Assembly (NCBI GenBank): GCA_024235095.1
Contig: JACKNC010000003.1
Coordinates: 613,341-677,340, forward strand
DNA: 64,000 nt
Direction: 5' to 3'
Source of the DNA: Gammaproteobacteria bacterium
Lineage (GTDB): Bacteria > Pseudomonadota > Gammaproteobacteria > Competibacterales > Competibacteraceae
The notes beneath the pieces were generated by a model. That model was not told where the DNA came from and made no database searches. It worked only from the letters and a program-made list of their open reading frames with translations. Each line of letters begins with the position of its first letter. Positions within the stretch are counted from its first letter, which is position 1. The translations under genes were made by a program, and so were the position numbers. Below, one piece after another: positions 45,501-52,779 of this stretch.

Positions 45501-48235
45501 GGGAACTCTGGGCCTGGTCACGATTGGCGCGCCGCGCCGATGGAATCCTGGCCGGCGACGTGCAACTCTTTGACCTGAGCGGCCTGCTCATTGCCCATGC
45601 CGACGGTTTGTTGCTGCGTCCTGTCCGTGCGCCCCGTCGTCGCGCTCAGGTCTATCAACCGGTTTGGCGGCCATCCTCGGCGACCGGCGAAGCGTTCCCT
45701 GCCCATTGGCATCTGTGCGGGGATGCTCAACGAGTCACTGCGTTCACTGAAAAGCTGACGGCGCAGGGCTATTTCCTGGTTCCTCTGTCCGAGTCGGATG
45801 GGGTTCTGTTCCTGGCCGGGCCGGAAGCCGCGAGCGACGCGCTGCTTGCGCTGACGCAAGCCGTGCTGGCGTTACCTCATCCCTGCCGGTTGTGGATCAT
45901 CACTTGTGGGGTTGCGGTGTTGCCCGGTGAAATGCATCTCCCACCCGTGGCGGAAGCAGCGCTTTGGGGTTTCGCGCTGGCGCTGGGCCAGGAACATCCC
46001 GAACTGAAGCCGACTGTGATCGACGGGCTGCCAGACACGGAATCAGCATCGGAGATTATGGCCGCTCTGACCCATACCGGCCCGGTGCTGGCGGCGCGAC
46101 AGGGCCAAATCTGGCGGCGGGATTGGGAAAACCGTCCCATCGGTCCCGGCGCCTGTTTCGCGCTGCAACGTCCTCGCGATGGCCAACTCGCCGAATTATC
46201 CCTGGCGTCCGCAGTGCGTCGCGTTCCCGGTCCCGGTGAAGTCGAAATCGCTGTGTTGGCCAGCGGTCTGAACTTCCGCGATGTGATGAACGCTCTGGGA
46301 GTTTATCCGGGCGATGCCGGTCCATTAGGCGGTGAATGCGCGGGCCTGGTTTCCGCGCTCGGTCCCGGAGTGACTGGCCTGGACATTGGCCAACCGGTGA
46401 TCGCGGTGGCACCCAGCTGCCACGCCAGCCATGTTATCGCCCGTGCGCCACTGGCGTGGCCCAAGCCAGCATTGTGGAGTTTTGAACAGGCAGGCGCGTT
46501 GCCCACTGTATTTCTCACTGCCGCCTGGGCCTTGCGTCATCAGGGACAAATCCGTTCTGGCCAGCGGGTGCTGATCCATGCCGGAACAGGTGGATTGGGT
46601 CTGGCTGCAATTCAGATCGCCCGCGCCGCTGGAGCAGAGGTGCTGGCCACTGCTGGAACTGAGGAGAAACGCGCCTGGTTACGAAATCAGGGCGTTACCC
46701 ATGTATCGGACTCCCGCTCGCTGGCGTTCGTCGACGCCGTGCGGGAACAGACCGGCGGCGCGGGCGTCGATCTCGTCCTCAATTCATTGAGCGGTGAACT
46801 CATTGCCGGTGGTTTCGACCTGCTGCGACCGGGTGGCTGTTTTCTGGAAGCGGGGAAAGCCGGCATCTGGGACGAAGCGCGCGCCGCTGCCTATCGCCTG
46901 GATGTGCGCTATGAGCATGTGGCGCTTGACGAAGTGATTGATCGAGACCCGGAAACCGTAGGCGCATGGTGGCGCGATCTATCGCAGGAATTCGCCGATG
47001 GGCGTCTGCAGCCGTTGCCGGTGACAATCTTTCCGCTGAACCAGGCCGAAGCCGCCTATCGCTACATGCAGCAGGCCCGGCATATTGGCCGCATTGTTCT
47101 CACACGCCGCATCCTGCGCACCGATGGCCTCTGGCTGATCACCGGCGGCACAGGCGCGTTGGGATTGGCGGTCGCCCACTGGCTGGCGGAGCGTGGCGTA
47201 ACGCACATCGTTCTGGCGGCCCGCCGGTCTCCCGACGCCTCAGTGACCGCCGCGTTGGCTGAGTTAGCTGCTATCCTCGGGGCGCAACCGCGAGTTATTC
47301 AGGCCGATGTCAGCCGCCGGGATGAGGTGGAGCGATTGATTGCCAGTCTCGACCGACCGTTGACCGGCATTATTCACGCCGCTGGTATTCTCGATGACGG
47401 CGTGGCGGTGCGACTGACCCCGGAGCGCTTGGCGGCGGTGTTAGCGCCCAAGCTGGACGGTGCATTGCACCTGGATGCAGCAACGCGCCATCAACCACTG
47501 GAACACTTCGTATTGTTCGCCTCCGCTGCGGGCGTCCTTGGTTCAGCAGGCCAAACCGCCTACGCAACCGCTAACGCCGGACTGGATGCTCTGGCCTGGC
47601 GTCGTCAGGCTGAAGGATTACCGGCGCTGGTGGTGGATTGGGGCGCTTGGGCGGGGGGGGGCATGGCGACTGAACGAAATGACGCAGCATTACCTCCCGA
47701 CGAGGCTTTAGCGACGTTGGAGAACTTGCTGGATACCGATGACGTCCAGGCGTTGGTGTTGCCGCAACCGCTGATTACCGGACGGGAATTCCCTCAGCCC
47801 CAGCCGCGCTCCCACGACGGGAGCGGGAAACCCATAGTTGTGGGTTTACGCGCTGAACTTGCCGCCGCGCCCGCTGGAGAGCGCCATGCCCTGCTACTTG
47901 CGGCGGTGCGTCGTCAAGCGGCGGCGATTCTCTCGCTGCCTGAAACTCATCTCGATCCAAGCCGACCGCTCAATGATTATGGCCTGGATTCATTGATGGC
48001 GGTGGAGTTGCGTAATGCACTGGCGGCAGTAGTGGGTGAACGGCTGCCCGCCAGTCTGTTATTCGATTATCCGAACCTGGAGGCGCTCAGTTGCTTTATC
48101 GCCGAGCGGTTGGGTGTAGTTGATGAAGAACCCGCGATGGAAGCGCCCACTCCGCCGAATTTAATGGATGCAGAGCCTTCCTTGGAAGACCTCACTCACG
48201 CTTTGCAACAGGAGCTGGACCAGGCGGGCTATTGA
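36524..48235 (+). CDS. Bimodular type I polyketide synthase (PKS2); second module lacks AT
   Basis: 3903 residues. A coiled N-terminus (KQRTVLLLKQMQAKLDAAERK) resembles a docking helix. Module 1: KS (DTACSSS near residue 205), AT (GHSLGEY; HAFHS, malonyl type), DH (MEHRVGGQPMVP), cMT (LEAGAGTGGTTDGL), KR (TGGLGGLGL, His in GQANHVAAN) and ACP (LGLDSLMAVE). Module 2: KS (DTACSSS, ETHGTGT), then only ~150 residues ending VYPFERQRYW with no GHSLG, so no AT. DH (DHAVGGEPVLP), ER (GLNFRDVM, HAGTGGLGL), KR (TGGTGALGLA, AYATAN with Tyr) and ACP (YGLDSLMAVE) follow. No thioesterase. Four linkers (39.56, 40.38, 41.46, 44.78 kb) encode MITE-derived peptides. Probably works with PKS1 on a reduced, methylated chain. 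Confidence 0.93.
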   Translation: MNEQTLTDKQRTVLLLKQMQAKLDAAERKAREPIAVIGIGCRFPGGADSADAFWQLLESGTDAITEAPPERWDVDAWYDPDPDAPGKMNTRWGGFLRDIDRFDAEFFGISPREAVSMDPQQRLTLEVAWEALEHAGIPPLALSGSRTGVFLGICTSDYARLGEAVSDSSALDTYSATGGACGVAAGRLSYTLGLQGPSLVVDTACSSSLVATHLAVQSLRLEECRLALAGGVNLVLLPDGTVSLSRLRMMAPDGRCKAFDAAADGFVRGEGCGIIVLKRLADALTDGDRVLAVIRGSAVNQDGRSAGLTAPNGLAQEAVVRDALTNAGLKPAEVAYVEAHGTGTALGDPIEMNALAQVMAAHRTQPLHVGSVKTNLGHLEAAAGIAGLIKTVEALRHGRIPPSLYFRQLNPHIRPGDCPIQIPATPVDLPADCRRIAGVSSFGFSGTNAHLVLEGPPAPVRLSPFAFHLSPRAFEVLPLSARDAKALDALRERMSHAAALDDYPNACFTAGVGRSHMECRLAVVAADGREAREQLTRPATGHIVTGRPRIAFLFTGQGSQFSGMGCGLYETEPVFRETLDHCATVLDPLLGRSLTDLLFSGGSDLDRTEFAQPALLAYEIAMTALWRSWGVEPDALLGHSLGEYAAAVVAEAATLDEVLRLVAQRGQLMQALPAGGAMAAVMADASRLTSLLNADPRLALAADNGPNAATLSGPETAVEAARATLDAQDIVSRRLAVSHAFHSSLLDPMLDALEHAATRVNWRRPRLPVIGNLTGGKIEHFDADYWRRHSRQPVAFAAGVRQLAALDCEAFLEVGPQAVLLSLGRSCIKGGEWLASARRDDDRALMAALGRLFELGVNINWRAVHAGRDRRLITLPSYPFQRRRYWRATKKTTGDDAAAIHPLLGERLDLADGSVVFHSRLPAPGAAYLMEHRVGGQPMVPAAAWLEAGAHAAMRCGHAPALAAIRFEAPLILDVPHEIQIVLNDAEIRIHSRPLDQETSWTRHFSAQWAEIQSPPLAKGGEGGFWPRRPCGIPPGPPFSKGGGERLPTDVPPEPVQSEQCPESVDPTALYAWLTAGGLEYGPVFRRIAAAWRGPNIAVTRLIPIEAAEYQLYPALLDAALQTLAVATFEQGDGVMRIPVELESFHLEVASTEASEWWAQVRLQGAGDDLSADLRLVDAEGRLRAWARGLRLARQAGDEPWRHWLLEPVWRARPLPLAPAEIIEQLAANLPAALAAPELMALTGLGERLDAVAASYAAQALTSLPHEAVAPRHLALYDRLASIHLSKIPPDPPLLKGGTVDTPLSKRGTVDIPLSKRGTVDTPLLKGGTTDTTPPFEKGGPGGILDALAAEYPRSATEIALLRRCGQALTEVLRGQQDPLPLLFPEREAGNVYRDSPVSRLLNRCIEDAVLAALPVDGPLRLLEAGAGTGGTTDGLLPRLPTERMAEYAFTDIAPSLLAQARERYADYPWLEPRRLDLDADPEKQGFQAGCYHLILAANVIHATADLRQTFARLHRLLVPGGYLALLEGAGPQGWIDLVFGLTEGWWRFTDRDLRPEYPLLDRQGWLAVLEDAGFAAALLPTDSAGLLARQVILVARQQPVRIGSWRLLGDNDPVTQALFKQLSDAGQTVTRIAADDPLLTDAEELSPLQKGGRGGFRIDDGVAIPPNPSLQKEGIEWIPGEICIYTGALAIAEADSLDQLWFSQRQMLEPLRRLAVELVDRGVQLVVVTRGTLGAAPEQATVWGLARAIAQELPELATLRMDLDPTLRPENAAASIIHELQSGAGEDQIALTADGQRQVARLIRREPEAVALSTLDTKASYLITGGLGGLGLRSAQWLAERGARQIILMGRSAPSTEAQAVIAALETSGVRVMIAQGNVARETDIRAALALAPGRLAGVIHAAGALDDGGLAQLDWPRFERVLAAKLAGAWLLHRLTENLDFFLLYSSAVGLIGARGQANHVAANAFLDALAAHRRACGQPAVSLAWGAWSDIGSATDPALAERLRSAGIDLIPPEQGVRALEWALANGPACIGVLPVRWTSFAQALGERIPPVLQDVIGQPRIDRRPSVHSPIATQKEPPKHVIDTVLIEAAAVLAAEGPESLDPNRNLFDLGLDSLMAVELRNRLQKRLDRKLPSTLLFDHPTSAALAKFLGDAPDAAIERNPVTTLERGVEPIAIIGMACRFPGGADNPERFWELLCAGFDAVSEFSTDRWDAEATHGATTRWGAFLSNVDQFDAAFFRIAPREAASMDPQQRLLLETAWHALERAGQAPDRLAGSPTGVFVGLCNYDYSQIAAANGRIDAWSGTGGAPSIVAGRLAYVLGLEGPAMVVDTACSSSLVTVHLACRALLADDCRLALAGGVNLILAPASTLALSELQMMAPDGRCKAFDAQANGFVRGEGCGLVVLKRLSDAQADGDPILAVIRGSSVNQDGRSSSLTAPNGRAQEAVIRGALTRAGLEPARIGYVETHGTGTALGDPIEIHALKAIFAPSRPPDTPLVIGAVKSNIGHLEAAAGIAGLIKTVLALRAGVIPPNQHFHTLNPHIALDSFPMILPTACQPWPVTDGPRAAGVSSFGFSGTNAHLVLEEAPDRGPWTVDRDQPLTPHLLAISGATASAARTLANACADCLIAPDAPTLGDLAHTLLAGRAQLAYRMAVVADDPHEAATALRTAIPTLAPLQPPDSDLQPLPPTPRNSAERRTRLQSLAQRFMAGIALDGPSITGGRGYRIVLAPVYPFERQRYWVTDQPTKIPPNPSLPKGETERLQGVHPLLGHRQRGPGSTRRFANRLTLDDQPWLADHAVGGEPVLPAAALLEMVAATAPADAPLVLKHIHFRELLRLDEPRLMQTERDQTGFAIHASPVATDDWSRVADGQIGSTTVPATTLPSLDALRQRCRQTVDLEAFYDAFTAQGLSYGPAFRSIVELYQGAGEALARLVLPDDLDETGMRLHPSLLDSAFQSLGAATESTSGDAHYLPAELERFIWTGAPAPRELWAWSRLARRADGILAGDVQLFDLSGLLIAHADGLLLRPVRAPRRRAQVYQPVWRPSSATGEAFPAHWHLCGDAQRVTAFTEKLTAQGYFLVPLSESDGVLFLAGPEAASDALLALTQAVLALPHPCRLWIITCGVAVLPGEMHLPPVAEAALWGFALALGQEHPELKPTVIDGLPDTESASEIMAALTHTGPVLAARQGQIWRRDWENRPIGPGACFALQRPRDGQLAELSLASAVRRVPGPGEVEIAVLASGLNFRDVMNALGVYPGDAGPLGGECAGLVSALGPGVTGLDIGQPVIAVAPSCHASHVIARAPLAWPKPALWSFEQAGALPTVFLTAAWALRHQGQIRSGQRVLIHAGTGGLGLAAIQIARAAGAEVLATAGTEEKRAWLRNQGVTHVSDSRSLAFVDAVREQTGGAGVDLVLNSLSGELIAGGFDLLRPGGCFLEAGKAGIWDEARAAAYRLDVRYEHVALDEVIDRDPETVGAWWRDLSQEFADGRLQPLPVTIFPLNQAEAAYRYMQQARHIGRIVLTRRILRTDGLWLITGGTGALGLAVAHWLAERGVTHIVLAARRSPDASVTAALAELAAILGAQPRVIQADVSRRDEVERLIASLDRPLTGIIHAAGILDDGVAVRLTPERLAAVLAPKLDGALHLDAATRHQPLEHFVLFASAAGVLGSAGQTAYATANAGLDALAWRRQAEGLPALVVDWGAWAGGGMATERNDAALPPDEALATLENLLDTDDVQALVLPQPLITGREFPQPQPRSHDGSGKPIVVGLRAELAAAPAGERHALLLAAVRRQAAAILSLPETHLDPSRPLNDYGLDSLMAVELRNALAAVVGERLPASLLFDYPNLEALSCFIAERLGVVDEEPAMEAPTPPNLMDAEPSLEDLTHALQQELDQAGY
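39560..39665. repeat. GC-rich palindromic MITE inside PKS2 (DH region)
   Basis: Full two-hairpin unit ending GTGAACGCTTAC; the left terminus is trimmed to CAGTCCCC. Translated in frame as SPPLAKGGEGGFWPRRP and IPPGPPFSKGGG within the DH region. Confidence 0.9.
40382..40555. repeat. MITE-derived tandem array inside PKS2 (DH-cMT linker)
   Basis: Hairpin arms are joined by near-identical units of about 33 bp around GGGGAACTGTGGATA(C/T)TCC. Encodes GGTVDTPLSKR, RGTVDIPLSKR, RGTVDTPLLKG and GGTTDTTPPFEKGG in frame. The copies suggest tandem expansion after insertion. Confidence 0.9.
41461..41547. repeat. GC-rich palindromic MITE inside PKS2 (cMT-KR linker)
   Basis: CTCCCCTTTGCAAAAGGGGG, a GACGACGGGGTCG centre and CCCCTCTTTGCAAAAGG. 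Encodes PLQKGGRGGFRIDDGVAIPP in frame. More divergent than other copies. Confidence 0.82.
44776..44820. repeat. GC-rich palindromic MITE, half unit in PKS2 (before DH2)
   Basis: ATCCCCCCTAACCCCTCTTT-GCCAAAGGGGG-AAACTGAACG, encoding IPPNPSLPKGETER directly after the VYPFERQRYW post-AT motif. It lies where the missing AT module ends. Confidence 0.75.
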
Positions 48236-48342
48236 TGCCGAATTTCACGAAAACGCTTGGGATGCCCTACCGCTTGCGGCGGGGTTCAGTGGTCACCACT
48301 TCCAAGGTCAAGAGTAGTTCTGACCGATCCACTATATCATTT

Positions 48343-49404
48343 GGCTCAATATGGATTCCAGTCAGTTGGCGTTGTTAGGCGACCAGCAGTTCCAAGAGAG
48401 GTCTGAGCAAGCCTTTGCCCCGAATGCGGACGTTATGCACGAACTGAAAGAAGCCCAGGTAGAGCGGCAGCTTTTCTTGCGAAATTCCTCGATGGGGTCG
48501 CAACCAGGAACGCAACAGGGACCAGAAACCCTCAGCGGTATTAACATGAATCTCATGGAAGCCATCGCCATCGTCGTCGCGGGCGTATTCACCCCGGCTG
48601 TGACACACCGTATGATGATCAAAGCCCCAATCCTTCAATGGGTTATAGATTGCATATTCATCGGTATAAATCCGGGTTCCCGGGGCGATGAAAGTCTGAA
48701 GGAGCGGTTGGATGGTCGCTTGCTGGACATTATCCAGCATCCGGACGACCACCGCGCCGCCGCGCTCAATCATGCCGAGAATCGGCGGCTTTTCCTGCTC
48801 CAGGGTGCCTCGACCCCGTGCCCCCTTCAGCCGGCGACGCCGCCCGCGGCGGCCTTTTTTTTCACCGCGTCCGGATGCCCTTTATGCCCGGCCACCACAT
48901 AGACCTCGTCGCATTCCACTTCCCCCGCCAAGGTGGGTTCGGGTTGGCGGGCGACGATACCTTGGCGCAGTTGCTCGGTCATCCGCTGCACGTCTCCGGA
49001 TTCAACGCCAACTCTTGGGCAATCTGGGCATTGGACAAGTTCAAACCCATAAAATATAAACATAATATCCAAATTCGTAACGGCGGGTGGTGGCCGGCCA
49101 ACACCGTCCCGGTTAGATCGTCAAAAGAGCGATGGCACCCGGCACACCGATATTTCTGTCGCGCCGGTTGGGTCGTGTCGTGACCCTGCTTCGTCACGTT
49201 CGCCGCCCCACAATGGGGGCAGTGAACCCCATCGGGCCAGCGCAGTTGGCGGACCGTTTCGTAACACCGGACATCGTCCAGTAGATTCTGAAGGTTGATC
49301 ATCGACGGGAAACCTGGAGCGCGGCGGTTCAAAACCTCTTCAGTGTAGCTCCTGTCCCTTGGCAGGGCGAGCCATCTTCAACAGCCTGGAATCCATATTG
49401 AGCC
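48343..49404 (-). mobile_element. IS1595-family insertion sequence, copy 2 (1062 bp)
   Basis: Same ends (GGCTCAATATGGATTCC) as copy 1. Flanked by TATCATT (48336-48342, 49405-49411), again 7 bp. One base shorter than copy 1 because of a deletion in the transposase. It sits 107 bp after the PKS2 stop; that gap holds nothing I recognise. Confidence 0.92.
48375..49332 (-). pseudogene. IS1595-family transposase, inactivated by a 1-bp deletion
   Basis: Nearly identical to the copy at 3027-3985 (one difference changes TRVYTDEY to TRIYTDEY). Near 48992 the sequence reads CACGTCTCCGG where copy 1 reads CACGTCGTCCGG. The lost base makes the first frame end at NPETCSG, ahead of the A8 slippery site (complement of 48855-48862). 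Neither zero-frame nor -1 reading now gives a full protein. Confidence 0.88.
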
Positions 49405-49442
49405 TATCATTTAACGGTAACCGTTCAGTCCCCCCCTTTAAA

Positions 49443-50695
49443 TGATCTTTAAAAATTTAATCCGGTATAGTAAGGGAGCGATTCTACCCCTGTCCGAGGA
49501 GCCGATGATGCCGCGACGCCAGCTTGTGTTGAATGAGACCGAACGCCAGGAATTGGTTCAGATGCGGGATCATGCCCGTCAGCCCTATCTGCGCGAGCGG
49601 GCGGCCGCGCTGTTGAAAATCGCCGATGGGATGCCGGCGGCATTCGTAGCGCGACATGGCTTGTTAAGGCCGCGGCGACCCGATACGGTTTATGACTGGT
49701 TAGATCGCTATCAAGCCACCGGCAGCGCCGGCATGAAGGTCCATCCAGGCCGCGGGCGAAAGCCTGCTTTTTCCCCCTCAGCATTCGACGGCGGCGGTGG
49801 CCCATACGGAGTTGCAACACCTTTGTCAACGGGATCCGCGGGTCTGCGGCGTGGCGCAGACCCGCTGGACCTTGGCGGGCCTCCAGCAGGCGTGTGCGTG
49901 GCTGGGCGGTTTGACGCTGGCGGGGGTGCATACGGTGCTGCGGCGCGCCCGCATTGTGTGGAAGCGGGCGCGGGCGGCCATCCGCAGTCCTGATCCCGAC
50001 GATGATGCCAAATTGGCCGATGTCCAGGCGGCGGTCGCCGCGGCGCAGGCCCAACCGGGGCGGGTCGTGACGGTCTACCTGGATGAAGTGACGGTGGAAC
50101 GGCAACCGACGGTCGCGAATGCCTATGCACCCAAGGGGTCATCCGAGCAAGCCCAGGCGGTGCGCAGTCCGAAATCCAATACGGTCACCCGGGTGCTCGG
50201 GGTCTTGAATGCGCTGACCGGTGCGGTCTTCCATCAGCGTGCCAGCAAAATCACCGTCGCCTTTTTGGTGATGTTTTATCAGGCCCTGTGCCGGGCCTAT
50301 CCCGACGCGGAGCGTATCTACGTCATTCAGGATAACTGGCCCGTGCATACCCATCCGGACCTTCTGGTGGCCTTGGAATCTCAAGAGACCCGCTGGCCGT
50401 GGTATCGCCCACCGAATTGGCCCACGGAACCGAGTGCCGCGGCGATCCGACGATGGGGCGAACTGAAACTGCCGATCCAAATCGTTCCCCTACCCACCTA
50501 TGCCCCCTGGTGCAATCCGATCGAAAAGCTCTGGCGCAAATTGCGCCAGGACGTGACCCACCTGCATCGCTGGGCGGAGGACCTCGACACCCTCCGCACC
50601 GAGATCGACCGCTTCCTCAATCAGTTTGCCCAAGGTTCCTTGGAACTACTGCGCTACGTGGGGCTAGAAGTACCGGATTAAATTTTTAAAGATCA
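49443..50695 (+). mobile_element. IS630-like insertion sequence inside the MITE (1253 bp)
   Basis: Inverted ends TGATCTTTAAAAATTTAATC; TAAA on both flanks (49439-49442, 50696-50699). Removing it rejoins the first hairpin of the MITE. Distinct from the 1243-bp IS630 family in this window. Confidence 0.85.
49505..50681 (+). CDS. IS630-family transposase, frame change near 49775
   Basis: Start at ATG 49505/49508 behind GAGGAG. First frame: RRQLVLNETERQELVQMRDHARQPYLRERAAALLKIADG (HTH region) up to GRGRKPAF. Near TTTTTCCCCCT the protein continues in the +1 frame: STAAVAHTELQHLC, VVTVYLDEVTVER (D), VIQDNWPVH (D) and YAPWCNPIEKLWRKLR (E). Whether the +1 change is programmed or a mutation cannot be told; the DDE residues are otherwise complete. 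Confidence 0.75.
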
Positions 50696-50790
50696 TAAAA
50701 AGGGGGGTGAGGGGGGGATTTTGGCTCCGTCACCCGTGCGGAATCCCCCCCGGCCCCCCTTTTTCAAAGGGGGGAGGTGAACGCTTACAT

Positions 50791-50945
50791 TTAACGTAGT
50801 GAGAATTGATACAACAGGAACGACAGACTGAGAATAGACAACAGGGTAGAAAGGAAAACCGTCGAGATCGCGGTCGGAAGGCACGCCTGATAGCGCTGGG
50901 CGAACAGATAGGAGGTCACGCCCGCCGGTAACGGCGCGTCATCGT
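50791..50945 (-). pseudogene. C-terminal remnant of an AEC-family transporter
   Basis: Leftward frame DAPLPAGVTSYLFAQRYQAC..ISTVFLSTLLSILSLSFLLYQF, then TAA at 50791-50793. Ala/Pro..Ser-Tyr..Ala-Gln and the last hydrophobic helix resemble the end of auxin/malonate efflux carrier (AEC) proteins. It breaks off near 50945 where transposase-like coding begins. The 50.8-51.0 kb stretch contains nothing else. Confidence 0.6.
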
Positions 50946-51028
50946 TCGCTTCGGGTACACGAAATGAAATCGCTCATTAAAATGCCGATCACAATCGGGA
51001 CAGTAAAATTGCCGTTGGCTTAAATGCA
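50946..51028 (-). pseudogene. ISL3-like transposase fragment, left part
   Basis: With its other half (54731-54806) and the IS1-like element removed, the leftward frame reads YLHLSQRQFYCPDCDRHFNE, RFHFVYPKRTMTRR, a CxxC zinc ribbon followed by a basic stretch as in the N-terminus of ISL3-family transposases. The rest of the gene is absent. Confidence 0.45.
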
Positions 51029-51057
51029 GGTAGTGTCCCTCAACTGCTGTGGTGAAC

Positions 51058-52232
51058 CTAGTGGGCTGACACAGAAGTTTTGACAGGTTCAGAGGTTTCT
51101 AGGTCCACCGGGGTTTCAGAAGATTTCAAGGGAGGATAGAGGCGCTTGAGTTTGACCCGGGCCAAGTCGGTGCCGAACTGCCAGTGGATTTTGGTCTGAC
51201 GTAGGTTGCGTGGGCCTTGCCAAGCGGCGATTTCCTTCCGCAAAGTTTCGAGGTTCGCAATGCGGCGATTCAAACACTGGCCGGCGAGAACAGCGAACTC
51301 ACATTCCGCCATATTGAGCCAACTGCCATGCTTGGGGGTGTAATGAAATTCGAGCTTGCGGGTGATCCGGCGGGCTTCCTCTGGAGAAAAGACACTATAC
51401 AAGGCCGCAGGAGTGTGGGTATTGAGGTTATCCACGACCAACCGGATTCGCTCCGCCTTCGGAAAGTACACATCAACGAGTTGCTGCATTTGCTGGGCAA
51501 AATCGCGTTTGGTGCGCTGTTTCGTGACATTAACATGACGCCACCCGCGCAAGGGTTGTACGAATAGAAATAAATTGGCGGTGCCTTCGCGTTTGTATTC
51601 ACAGTCATAGCGCGCCGGTTGACCCGGGCGGGCGGGTTGAGGACAGCGGGTTTCGCTGGTCAATTGCACCGGACTTTCATCGAAGCACACTTGGGGGTAT
51701 TGAGGATCATCGGGTTCGGCGTACAGGTCCAACACATCCTCCATATGCCAAACATAATCGGGACTGACACTGGGAATACACCATTCTTGACGTTGCCAGG
51801 GTTTGAGGTCGTTTTTTTAAGGATGCGCCGCACACTCTCACGGGAAATGGCTTCGATGGGCCGGAGTTCCATGAAGCGGTCCGCTAACAATTGGAGAGTC
51901 CACTGACAACGGCCAGCGGGCGGGGTACTACAGGCCAAGGCGACCAGAAAGGCGGCCTGTTTGCCGGTCAAGGCCGGGGGCAAACCGACTCGTGGCCGCT
52001 CGCTTAACGCCGCCAGCAACCCTTCGTCGACAAACCGTTGACGGGTACGATGAACGGTCGAAATCCCCAAGTGAAGGCTTTGGGCAATGGCCTCATCCGT
52101 CGCCCCTTCCGCAGCCTGCAGCAACACATGGGCACGGGCAACCTTGCGCGCCGCTGCCTTGCCTTTATGAATGACCTTCAGCAGGTCTTCCCGCTCCTCT
52201 TCAGTTAGATCAACCAGATACTTGTGGGCCAT
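51058..52232 (-). CDS. IS630-family transposase, copy 2, probable -1 frameshift
   Basis: The encoded sequences of both frames are identical to those of copy 1 (5750-6924), including the HTH, the seven-A slippery run (complement of 51812-51818), CFDESPV, VVDNLNTH and HGSWLNMAE. Start ATG 52232 with AGGAGG upstream. Identity with copy 1 points to recent transposition. Confidence 0.88.
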
Positions 52233-52303
52233 GGTGATTCCTCCTGTTGATCTCAACCATAGGGCACCCACCGCTACCTGTCAAAACTTCTGTGTCAGCC
52301 CAC
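51061..52303 (-). mobile_element. IS630-family insertion sequence, copy 2 (1243 bp)
   Basis: Ends GTGGGCTGACACAGAAG, TA on both flanks (51059-51060, 52304-52305). Inserted 31 bp inside the left end of the IS1-like element. Confidence 0.93.
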
Positions 52304-52779
52304 TAGATGCTACTTTGATCATGCTGGGGCATCCGCCTCTGAGCTATGGTACTCAGCGGGGAGATCAGCATGGAGTGGGAGTCGTTGTATTGCCCAAACC
52401 GGAACTGCCGTCACTATGGAAAGCCCTTTAAAACAGGACAGTTGATCAAAGATGGGAGTAGCCGTGGTCATCCAAGAGCGCTCTGCCGAGCGTGCGGGAG
52501 ACATGTCGTCTTGAGTTATGGAACGGCCTATTGTGGTTTGGATGCTGAACCCGCCGTTTTCGAATTGGCGGTACGCGCACTGGCGGAGGGGACTTCGCTG
52601 CGGGCGACCGCCCGGATTGTCCTGACGGACAAAGATACGGTGTGTGCCTGGTTGGACCGGGCGGCGCGCCAGTGTCGGCGGGTGATGCTCTATCTGTGGC
52701 ATGATTTACATGTACAAGAGTGTCAACTCGATGAATTGTGGAGTTTTGTGCATACCAAACAAGACGCGATGTTCGACTT

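Larger units (their letters stand above)
49417..50788. repeat. GC-rich palindromic MITE with 8-bp target duplication, split by an IS
   Basis: Left part GTAACCGTTCAGTCCCCCCC (49417 onward) and right part ending GTGAACGCTTAC (50788) enclose the IS630-like element. The outer flanks are ATTTAACG on both sides (49409-49416, 50789-50796). The target lies exactly at the stop codon of the transporter remnant (TTA of TTAACG). Confidence 0.9.

Noticed and set aside
28002..50788. C6TTT..AAAG6 hairpins as simple rho-independent terminators
   Set aside because: They occur inside ORFs, have defined ends and 8-bp target duplications, and lack a consistent place after stop codons. Some may still terminate transcription by chance.
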